From: Bdellovibrionales bacterium
GTDB lineage: Bacteria > Bdellovibrionota > Bdellovibrionia > Bdellovibrionales > UBA1609
Assembly: GCA_013216195.1 (NCBI GenBank)
Contig: JABSOQ010000014.1
Coordinates: forward strand, 1 to 43,849
DNA length: 43,849 nucleotides
Direction: 5' to 3'
Position numbers and translations under genes: made by a program. The notes under the pieces were generated by a model. The model worked only from the letters and a program-made list of their open reading frames with translations. It made no database searches and was not told the DNA's origin. Of this stretch, positions 7,890 to 16,000 are shown in pieces. The first letter of the stretch is position 1. Each line of letters starts with the position of its first letter.

Positions 7890-9823
7890 TGCGTTTACTC
7901 CCCTTACTCTTAATGTTTTTCTCTTCAGCACTTGCTAACCCGCAGGTGAGTTACTTGTTTGAAAAACAGCGAGTCGACTTGGAAAAGCATCTTGAATCTA
8001 AAATACAAATGAACTTAGAGCCTATTCTGCCGAAGTCAGCCTATATTATTAATGTAGGTGTACGGTTAAAACCACTACCAAAAGTAAGTAGAGTACGGCG
8101 ACGGGCTCAGCGCCCCGTGAGGCCGATTGAAAACCCTAGTCCAGCAGAATTGAATGATCTGATTCCACTTCCTAAGGTCGGCTATTGGCCAATAAAAGAG
8201 ACTGTAGAAGAAGAGCCGCAAGAGGTTGTAGGTCTCGATGTCAGTTTTGATGAGATGGTCGATTCAATACTAATTGATATTCGAGTTGATGAAGAGAAAG
8301 TGACTCCTGAACAGAAGCAATCAGTTGAAGAAGTGACAAATCTCATTGCTCGGAAGTCGACGCCTGTGGACCCATTTGTAGTAGTCAAGCCGATGAAGGT
8401 TGCCTTTGAAAACCAGGTTGCGAAAGACTTCGTGCAGTCGGCTAGTGAAAAGCTGCAAGCAGAGTTTGATAAAAAAGCCGAGAACTTGATACGACAGGCT
8501 GAAGAGAACAAGAGCTCTAAGAGCCTGTTACTAGATCTTGCCGGCCCGATCGCACTTGTTGTTGTGATGATCTTGATGGCTATGGTGGCGAGTTTCTTAG
8601 GTAGAAACTTTTTGTCGCTGCAAGAAAAGCGTTTAGACTTAGATGAGACTATTTCAAGACGTCAAATGGAAGTCTCTATGCAAGATCGTCTTGATAGATC
8701 ACAGACTGGTGAAGTTTCTAGAGATGGCGAATCAAACGCCCTTGTTGAGGCCACTGAGATGGGCGCCTTTATAGGCGGTCTTGAGCAGGTCAAAAACTTA
8801 GCTGAGACCGAGCCTGAAGCTGTTGCCTTCCAGATTAAGAAGTGGTTGAGATCGAAAGACGAGCGAGCACCTGAAGCTCTGTACGCTGTTTCGCGTAGTT
8901 TGCCGATTCGCTACCTGTCGAACGTGCGACAGGCACTTTCAGACTCAGAGAGAAAAGTCTGGAACTCGATTATTCACAAGCACCCGATGAGGCACCCTAT
9001 TCATGTCATCGACAACTATGTTGCCGATTCTCTATCAGGTGAGGCCGTGTTTCCGATTTCGGTTGCAGATGTCGATGTGAAAGAGATGATTCAGTCGATC
9101 AATTCTGAAGAGGCGGCACTATGTATTGAACGCAATGGTCGTTTGGCGAAGCTCTTTATGCATTACCTGCCGTCGCTTACTATTGCAAAGATTGTGAAGC
9201 GACTAGATGCCAACTCTGTAAAAGGTTTGGCAATGAATTCAAGCGAGCCAAGTCATGACGAGATTCAATCACTTGGAAGATCTCTAAAAGAAACCTTAAC
9301 TGCTATAAGACAAGAGCGTTCGGGTTCAGAAACAGTTTTTCTCGAAATGGCTCCAGATCTATTGTTGGAAGTTGGCTATCTCAAAGAAGCCTCTGTCTTT
9401 GAAAGTATTGGAATGCTAGCCGGTAAAGACAAGCTGATTGAAATCGCACGAGAGTTCTTGCCAAGCCAGTTAGTTCAATATGTTCCTAAAGACATATTAA
9501 CTGCTGTCTTGAACAAAAGAAGCTTGGTGCAAAGGGCCGAGCTTCTTTACTCAGCTCAAGATGAGAGCCGAGTCCTGCTGCAAAAAGTTATAGGTGGTGG
9601 TCGAGCTCAAGAAGTCTTGCAGGCTGAGCTTGATGAGATTCAGGCAGACGCTAACAAGGCCTCTTTGATATCGAGATCAAGTCAAAAATACTGGCAAAGC
9701 TTCTTAGATGACATCAGGGCTGAGTTGCGAAGAAGTCCAGAGGTTGTTGACGAGATTCTGCCTCAGATTGAAAGCTGGGCAGGGCAAGTGGCTAGCTCTG
9801 GGGGACCAAGTGCTGCAGCTTAA
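7886..9823 (+). CDS. FliF-FliG fusion-like membrane rotor protein
   Basis: A 645-aa protein with a signal peptide (1-18). Residues 31-62 (DLEKHLESKIQMNLEPILP, then IINVGVRL) match the FliF ring-building motif pattern, LE..lEs.I...LePi.G....v.V. Residues 128-170 resemble the next FliF segment (ILIDIRVDEEKVTPEQ). A membrane helix lies at 214-238. In the cytoplasm, residues 301-322 (LAETEPEAVAFQIKKWLRSK) closely resemble the FliF C-terminal helix that binds FliG (DPRVVALVIRQW in E. coli). What follows reads as FliG-like: about 412-450 (ERNGRLAKLFMHYLPSLTIAK) like the FliG middle domain, and about 570-620 (GRAQEVLQAELDEI) like the FliG C-terminal domain. MotA and MotB follow in the operon. The fusion reading is mine, by eye. 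A diverged FliF alone is the main alternative. Confidence 0.65.
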   Translation: MMRLLPLLLMFFSSALANPQVSYLFEKQRVDLEKHLESKIQMNLEPILPKSAYIINVGVRLKPLPKVSRVRRRAQRPVRPIENPSPAELNDLIPLPKVGYWPIKETVEEEPQEVVGLDVSFDEMVDSILIDIRVDEEKVTPEQKQSVEEVTNLIARKSTPVDPFVVVKPMKVAFENQVAKDFVQSASEKLQAEFDKKAENLIRQAEENKSSKSLLLDLAGPIALVVVMILMAMVASFLGRNFLSLQEKRLDLDETISRRQMEVSMQDRLDRSQTGEVSRDGESNALVEATEMGAFIGGLEQVKNLAETEPEAVAFQIKKWLRSKDERAPEALYAVSRSLPIRYLSNVRQALSDSERKVWNSIIHKHPMRHPIHVIDNYVADSLSGEAVFPISVADVDVKEMIQSINSEEAALCIERNGRLAKLFMHYLPSLTIAKIVKRLDANSVKGLAMNSSEPSHDEIQSLGRSLKETLTAIRQERSGSETVFLEMAPDLLLEVGYLKEASVFESIGMLAGKDKLIEIAREFLPSQLVQYVPKDILTAVLNKRSLVQRAELLYSAQDESRVLLQKVIGGGRAQEVLQAELDEIQADANKASLISRSSQKYWQSFLDDIRAELRRSPEVVDEILPQIESWAGQVASSGGPSAAA

Positions 9824-10415
9824 GGCTTTTTTCTTATTCATTTTGATGAGTGCGACTGGCTTTGCCGCTGCAGACACTCCTGCACTTCAGGCCCATTTCC
9901 GCAGTGGTCTCATTCAAGGTAACTTCTCTGGTTCAACCAGTGAAGGTGAAGTCAGTGGTGACTTTTCAGCAGTGACTTCAATGGATCTTGAATTTGAGTA
10001 TTTCGCAGATAATCAGTCAAGCTATGTCACTCGAGCTACAATTCTGGGCGACCAGTCGACGGGTGAGTTGTCGTACTTCTACATGGGGTTAGGCTACAAG
10101 CGCTATATTTTCTCTCAAGGTCGCTACCTCGAGTCACTTGGTGATGAGCTCACATTTTCAATAGTGCCTAAATGGCGATATTACGTTCAAGGTGATGTTG
10201 GGCTGGCCAATGTCAAAATTGAACAGGTCACTGAGTCATTATCTGCCGAAGCCAACCTAGTCGAGCTTGGTGGAAGTGGTGGTGTGATTTATCAAATGAC
10301 AAAGTCGACTGGTATTGAAGCCATAGTAGGAGTGAGTTCAGGAGTACCAATCTCAAGTATTGCTGTTAGCAGCTTAGTGATTAAAGTCCTGATTGGAGCA
10401 ACGGCATACTTCTAA
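9810..10415 (+). CDS. Outer-membrane beta-barrel protein in the motor operon
   Basis: Small predicted beta-barrel of about 201 aa. A signal peptide (LKAFFLFILMSATGFAAA) is followed by alternating polar and hydrophobic strands with a terminal phenylalanine (IGATAYF), the usual C-terminal signal for BAM insertion. The ORF track begins at 9708, but the GTG at 9810 gives a proper signal peptide and has GGGGGA 5 nt upstream, so I chose it; it overlaps the upstream gene by 14 nt. It lies between the FliF/FliG-like gene and motA. I see no enzyme motif. It may be an outer-membrane partner of the machine, which is inference from position. Confidence 0.65.
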   Translation: MLQLKAFFLFILMSATGFAAADTPALQAHFRSGLIQGNFSGSTSEGEVSGDFSAVTSMDLEFEYFADNQSSYVTRATILGDQSTGELSYFYMGLGYKRYIFSQGRYLESLGDELTFSIVPKWRYYVQGDVGLANVKIEQVTESLSAEANLVELGGSGGVIYQMTKSTGIEAIVGVSSGVPISSIAVSSLVIKVLIGATAYF

Positions 10416-10428
10416 GTAGGGAGAAGTT

Positions 10429-11220
10429 GTGAACATTTATTCGGTACTGGCATTTTTGCTTGCGGGCTTAGTCTTTTTTGGCTCGGTGTTCACTGCCAGT
10501 GATAATGTCTCTGCATTTTTAGACTGGCACGCCGCTCTTATAGTTTTTGGCGGTACCTTGTCGGTCGCAGCTATTTCATTTCAGCTCGACAGAATTACAA
10601 CTATGCTTCGGGTTTTTTATTACCGAGTGATGCGTAACCGCAAAAGCGAAAATATCGGTTTAATTAAAGACATTTTGGCCTTTGCTGAGGCCTACAGAAA
10701 GAATCCGCAAGACGCAGCTTCTCTTGTCGATTCATTCAAGGATCCCTTTCTGAAAGAGTGTATTACAGCCCTTCTTGAAGACTATATGGATCACGAGACA
10801 TTCAGAAAAGTAATGCAGCAAAGAATCGAGACAATTTTCGCTCGTTACAGTGATGACGCTAAGAAGTTTAAAGCTCTTGGTAAGTATCCACCAGCCATGG
10901 GTCTGATGGGTGCGGTCTTGGGAATGATTGCATTGCTTCAGACGCTCGGGCAGCCAGGTGCGGAAGACAATGTCGGGCCAGCCATGGCCATTGCGATGGT
11001 TGCAACTCTTTACGGAATTGCTTTTGCCAACTTAGTGGTGCTGCCTATTGCAGAGAATCTTACTGAAGGTGCAAAAGAGGTGCTAGTCAAGAACACGATC
11101 ATTCTTGAGGGTGTGCTATTGGCCGGGCAGCGCAAGAACAAAATCATTATGACGGAAGAGCTCAATTCATTTCTATTGCCATCAGAGAGAATTGATTGGA
11201 AAGAAGCTGTAGGTAGCTAG
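10429..11220 (+). CDS. motA: Flagellar-type stator protein MotA
   Basis: Inner-membrane ion-channel subunit of the stator. There are four membrane segments: two near the N terminus (about 3-22 and 31-48) and two after the cytoplasmic loop. The conserved proline-containing motifs are present: KYPPAMGLMGAVLGMIALLQTLG (third helix) and VGPAMAIAMVATLYGIAFANLV (fourth helix). The length of 263 aa is typical. Start is GTG with GGGAGAA upstream. Motif-level reading does not decide between proton and sodium coupling. motB follows after 2 nt. Its partner rotor is probably the FliF/FliG-like protein two genes upstream, unless it serves the ordinary flagellum. Confidence 0.92.
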   Translation: MNIYSVLAFLLAGLVFFGSVFTASDNVSAFLDWHAALIVFGGTLSVAAISFQLDRITTMLRVFYYRVMRNRKSENIGLIKDILAFAEAYRKNPQDAASLVDSFKDPFLKECITALLEDYMDHETFRKVMQQRIETIFARYSDDAKKFKALGKYPPAMGLMGAVLGMIALLQTLGQPGAEDNVGPAMAIAMVATLYGIAFANLVVLPIAENLTEGAKEVLVKNTIILEGVLLAGQRKNKIIMTEELNSFLLPSERIDWKEAVGS

Positions 11221-11222
11221 TC

Positions 11223-11921
11223 ATGTCACTAAAACATCTGCATCACCACGAGGAAGAAGAAGACGGCGGAGAAGAAATTTGGCTCTTGTCGTATTCAGAT
11301 TTGATGACACTTTTATTTGGCTTTTTCGTCTTGATGTATGCTTTTGCCTCAGTGAACAACGCTATTGAGCGCGAACAGGTAAAAAACTCGATGGCTAAAG
11401 CCTTTGGTGGATCATTTGTGCCCCAGTACGAAGCTCTAGAAAAAGATCTCAAAGATTTTCGTGATTCAAATGCAGAATTGAGATTTGTAGAGGTTCAGCC
11501 CGATGACGAGGGTATTGAGATAGTGTTCCGTAGTGGTATGTTTTTTGAGTTGGGGAGTGCTGAGATTTTACCAGTGATAAAAACAAAGCTAAAAACCATT
11601 ATTGAGATTGTGTCGGTACACATACGCGAGGCAGAAGTGCGAGTTGAGGGTTACACAGACGATTTGCCGATCAAAACACCTCAGTATCCGTCAAATTGGG
11701 AGCTTTCTTCGGCGAGAGCCTCTTCGGTGGTTAGGCAGTTCGTGAAGTTTGGCTTTGATCCAAAGAGGCTTGTGGCGGTTGGTTTTGCTGATACTCGACC
11801 TGTAGTTCCACTTTATGACGAGTATGGTAAACTGATTCCTGAGAATAGAGAAAAAAATCGGCGGGTGGTTATCAAGATCGTTTCAAAGCAAAAAGTCAGC
11901 AACAAGGAATCTGCTCAATGA
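11223..11921 (+). CDS. motB: Stator protein MotB with OmpA-like peptidoglycan-binding domain
   Basis: A cytoplasmic N terminus rich in His and Glu (LKHLHHHEEEEDGGEE) precedes the single membrane helix. The ion-binding aspartate sits in SYSDLMTLLFGFFVLMYAF (Asp26). A plug/linker region follows, then an OmpA-family domain (about 115-220) with the peptidoglycan-binding pattern NWELSSARASSVVR and NREKNRRVVIKI at the end. The acidic/His N terminus is unusual; E. coli MotB has a basic one. It is coupled to motA (2-nt gap) and overlaps the next gene by 4 nt. Confidence 0.92.
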   Translation: MSLKHLHHHEEEEDGGEEIWLLSYSDLMTLLFGFFVLMYAFASVNNAIEREQVKNSMAKAFGGSFVPQYEALEKDLKDFRDSNAELRFVEVQPDDEGIEIVFRSGMFFELGSAEILPVIKTKLKTIIEIVSVHIREAEVRVEGYTDDLPIKTPQYPSNWELSSARASSVVRQFVKFGFDPKRLVAVGFADTRPVVPLYDEYGKLIPENREKNRRVVIKIVSKQKVSNKESAQ

Positions 11922-12934
11922 GCCAAAAGTTGACCTGGGGGCAAATGGTTTTGTTTGCTGTTGGGGTTACAATTGTGCTCTTTGGAGCTGTTGGACTTTG
12001 GAATCGGTTTCCAGGGCAATCGATAGGGGCCTCTGAACAACATCAGAGAGATTTGGCAGTACTGAATGACTCTAGCCTGGGCGTTTTTGAAAAAAGAACG
12101 AGTGTTCTTAGGCTAGCTAAAAAGCAACACCGAAGAGCTTTCGAGTTGGCGCGCGCCTGGCTAGAGAGCGAAAACAAAACCATTCGAGCTCTTGGTTTTC
12201 AGGTGATTGCGCTTAGCTCCCTGCCTGAAGATCACAGCCAAGTCATTGAGTATTATAGAGACAGGGTGCCTGAGGGTGAGAGCCAAACTTACCTTAGGTT
12301 TTTGGCTCAAGGCTATCTGGGAGATCCGAGGCTCCGGGAGTTGGCCGAGGCATTAGAAGCTACAGATCCACTAAGAGCTTTTCCTGTTCATGAAGCTTTG
12401 TACAAGGCTGGTGACGATAAGAAGGCTTCAAAAGCTTATTTCTTGAAACAGGCAGAATCTCAGAACAATTTGTATTGGCAAAAGGCGCGTTTGTTTCTAT
12501 TGCAAAATAATGTTGAGCCTAGGCAAAACTTTGAGACTTTACTTAGCAGTTTTAAATTTAAGGTTTTGGAAAGATCTGTAGCGTCTGATGTGGTACTGAC
12601 CTTGGCAAAGAGAGCCTCCGAATTTGAGTCAGAAAAGAGAGTTTACTCACATTTGAGGCCAGACAAGGTTTGGTACATTCAATCGGCGTTGATTGATTCA
12701 TTGATCGTGGGCTGCCCTAAAGCAATAGACAAAATTGTTCAGAATTATTTGTCTTACAAAGAGTTAGAGACTAGAGGTGTGAAGAAGCTGGTTAGTTCGC
12801 TTCTTCGTATGGACTCGAAAAAGAATATGCCTTTGGTTGAAAAGTTGATGCAGACAGCAAAAACCTCTCAAGAACAGTTTCAACTACAAAAATTAGTTGA
12901 TCAGTACAAGACTCTTCCAGCAGTCTGCAATTAG
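11918..12934 (+). CDS. Membrane-anchored alpha-helical repeat (HEAT/TPR-like) protein
   Basis: Not recognised as a named family. An N-terminal membrane helix (about 9-28, MVLFAVGVTIVLFGAVGLW) is followed by about 300 residues of amphipathic helices with HEAT/TPR-like character (for example RAFELARAWLESENKTIRALGFQVIALSS). It is the last gene of the motor operon, coupled to motB by ATGA overlap. A helical scaffold contacting the stator or rotor is plausible, but the topology (cytoplasmic or periplasmic) is unclear. The final codons TGC AAT TAG form the first unit of the downstream tandem repeat, so the gene's stop codon belongs to the array. Confidence 0.7.
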   Translation: MSQKLTWGQMVLFAVGVTIVLFGAVGLWNRFPGQSIGASEQHQRDLAVLNDSSLGVFEKRTSVLRLAKKQHRRAFELARAWLESENKTIRALGFQVIALSSLPEDHSQVIEYYRDRVPEGESQTYLRFLAQGYLGDPRLRELAEALEATDPLRAFPVHEALYKAGDDKKASKAYFLKQAESQNNLYWQKARLFLLQNNVEPRQNFETLLSSFKFKVLERSVASDVVLTLAKRASEFESEKRVYSHLRPDKVWYIQSALIDSLIVGCPKAIDKIVQNYLSYKELETRGVKKLVSSLLRMDSKKNMPLVEKLMQTAKTSQEQFQLQKLVDQYKTLPAVCN

Positions 12935-13005
12935 CAATTAGCAATTAGCAATTAGCAATTAGCAATTAGCAATTAGCAATTAGCAATTAGCAATTAGCAA
13001 TTAGC
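12927..13005. repeat. 7-bp tandem repeat, GCAATTA x 11.3, between two convergent stop codons
   Basis: Eleven perfect copies of GCAATTA plus GC. The first copy lies inside the upstream gene and supplies its TAG stop (12932-12934). The last copy ends one base before the stop of the giant minus-strand gene (13006-13008). The array fills the whole gap. No intrinsic terminator is visible here for either gene. Confidence 0.97.
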
Positions 13006-16000
13006 CTACTCGCGTTTTAGGTGAAGACCAGAGCTTCTACCAACGGCACTGTCAAAGTTGTCTTGGCTGTCCACATGAAATACCTCTAGTGCCCCTATAC
13101 CTAGCAGACTTGCATCTATAGATTCGCTAGGAGAGCTTGTCTCTAGGCTTGTGACCTTATGATAGGCAGTTGAGCTACTGATGATTGCAGAGCTCTCGTT
13201 TGAGGCGCTAACAGCCTTAACTGCCTGGAAAACCTCAACAGTGCCGCTAAATAGGCCTGCAGAATAGCCAGGGTTACCTGCTGCAGCTGCGTTTTGTTGA
13301 GCACCACTATCTGAGTGATTCAGATTGCCATTAAAATGTAACAGGTGGACAGTGTCGCCGTCACTCGTAAAAGCTGATGGATCTACAACGAAACCTCCAC
13401 CAGAGTATCTTGCAGATTTCGACACTCTGAATTCATCGATGTTCCCGTTAAAATGTGAACCAGAGGCGTTACCAGCAAGTGACGATGCAGAGCTACTGAA
13501 GCTTAGGGTAGGTGAGGCAAAGTTCATGCTAGAGTCTTGATCGTCGCGACTACCATCGACGTAGAGTGAAATCGAAGATGAAGAAACAACGGCCGCCACA
13601 TGGTACCACTGATAGGTGTTCCATGAGCTACTGCTACTCTGCACACTGTAGAGCGTTCCATTGTGCCTAATTTCGAAGGTGAGAAAGCCAGATCCATCGA
13701 AGCGCAATCGAGTGGCACCATTTTCTGAGGTCACATCACCTTTTTCAAACAAGATACTTGAGTTAGGTGAAGAAGAGGGTCTGAACCTGAGTTCAATAGT
13801 AGCTTCCGATTCGCCTGAAAGACCAGCACCGTCAGCCAAAGTCAGGTATTCACTCTGAGCTGACTCAAGCGCCAAATAGTCTGAGAAAGGTAGGTATCCT
13901 GTTCCGATTATTCCAAAAGAGTTAGCCGTAGATGACCCAAAAGTGTCGTGCTCATTCAGAACAGTGAGGCCTCTATCGGTGCCCACCAAAATTTGATTGC
14001 GACCGGTCTGTGCAGCAGACGAGCCCTCAGCAATATGCATGCTGTTGAGTTCTAAGCTAACCAAAGCGGCGGCCGACGATTTGCTGTAGGTTCGGCTCTC
14101 ACTGAAATTTGCAGATAGAGGCAAGCTTAAGTCGGCCCGACGAACCCCAGAGTTTTCCTCAAGATAGTAAAGCCGGCTGTTAGAGGCTAAATACACATCG
14201 ACAACCTCATTGGCCCCAGAGTCAGCGTATTTGGTAGTGGTGCCAGAGACTCGCAGTAGATCGACCCCAGCTCCATGGCCAATTGCCAAATAGTCTACAC
14301 TCGAGATGGTATCACCATGAAGGGCTTTAACACCGTTGTTCGACAGGGCGGGGTAGGTGGTGTTAACGCTAAACACTCCGCTTGAGTTTCTCTGAGAGAG
14401 GTTGCGATTCGATAGGAATCGATTCGTAGATGTCAGTTTGTAGATTTGGTCTGTTACAAAGTCTAAAATCATGAGGCCATTCGACATACCAACAAAAACT
14501 TTACCGTTGTTTGCAAAGATCGACGTGATAGAGCCGAGGTTCGCATCGATAGCGTAATCGCTAGATCGTTGAAAGCGCATAAACAGCGTGTAATTTGTGA
14601 GATCTACGATATCGAGACCAGATGCTGTGCCCACAAGCATAACTCGCTCGGGGAATCTGTCTTTGTCACCTCGGTTTGCGCTCGACGACTCAGAGTACCA
14701 ACTCGGCCCTGATGTCGTTCTCCAGGTTGTTGAAGTGTTGGTGCTGGTATCCCAGTAAAACAGCGCCCCAATGTTGTTATTGCCTAAGCGAGAGCGTCCG
14801 TAAGCATCAGTGCTACCAGTGTTCCAATTGGTGCTCCCTGTACCAACACTGATATTCGCACTAGCTCCAGAGGCTCCCCCAGAGATCGACAAGACGCCCG
14901 AGCCAGCTTTAGCTCCAACAAGTGTGGTTGATGCAGTAGCTGTATCAGGAAAAGGTGCGTCGGCAACTGAATCATAGCCAATCCAGTTCACCGAGTCTGG
15001 CCCGAGGTAGTTACCCCAGCGGTCGTACTGGCTTGCGTAGTATGTGGCAGTCGCGTCTATACTGTAGCTATCAGCTGTGACTTCAGTCTGATTTCCACCA
15101 GCAGCGTCTTCGATTTGTGTACAGAAAGCAGAGTCAGCACTGACGGTAAAAACGCCACTGTTACCGGTGTAACCTGATTCATCTGTGGCCGTGACAAATG
15201 TGTTGGTAGCTGCAGACTTCAATTTCATGTTACCTGTGGTAGATCGCCCAAGCGAGAAGAACAGACTTAGAGGAGGCAATTCAACCAATGGGTTGATGGC
15301 TGAAGCACAAAGGTCGGCACCAGCGGCACCATTAGTTGCGATTGTAACAGTGTGAGAGCCTATATATGACTCAGCGACTTCGTTGTTGGCTCGCCTTGCA
15401 ATCACAGAGATGGTGAATGCTTCACCAGCGACGACGCTTGCGTCATTAACGACCACAAGAAAGTTGTCAATGCCACGAGCGGTATCAAACTCGTAAGGTG
15501 AGTTGTCGGCAGGGGTGGCGTTACCTGCATTGTCGTAGGCTGTTAGGCGCACTTTGTAAGGCGTATTGTCTAGTAGGCTACAGCCAGTAAAGCCATCAAA
15601 ATTCGTAGTACCAGCGGTCACGGTTACCTCAGCACAAGCTACAGCATTGTTGTCGAACAGAATCGCAACCCCGTATTCATCTTCTCCAGTAGTATCGGTC
15701 CAGGTGATTTCGGGATCGTTCAAGACATCTGTTAGCCATTCATCAACAGTGGTATCTGAGCCACCATCAAGACCTGATACATCAAAGCCAGCTGCAGGCG
15801 CTACCGTGTCGACCTCGAAAGAAAAACCATTGTTGCCGGCGGTCGCGCTGTTGCCGGCAGAGTCAATTGCCGTAATCTCAACTGTGTAGGTGTCTCCGTG
15901 AGTCAAGTTGCAGCCAGAGAAGGTATGTTGATTGCCAGTCACAGTGGCTGTGCCACAGACGTTTGTGAGACTGGCATTTCTAATCAACACTTCGTAAGTC

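Noticed and set aside
10429-12934. Zorya-type defence system (MotAB-like ZorAB)
   Set aside because: MotA and MotB have normal flagellar-type lengths and motifs, and there is no helicase or nuclease gene beside them.
103-13005. CRISPR array
   Set aside because: The tandem arrays have 5-8 bp units with no spacers, and no cas gene is present.
15566-15889. 107-aa plus-strand ORF inside the giant gene
   Set aside because: Shadow frame of the Thr/Ser-rich giant lipoprotein, like the other plus-strand ORFs in 13325-22474.
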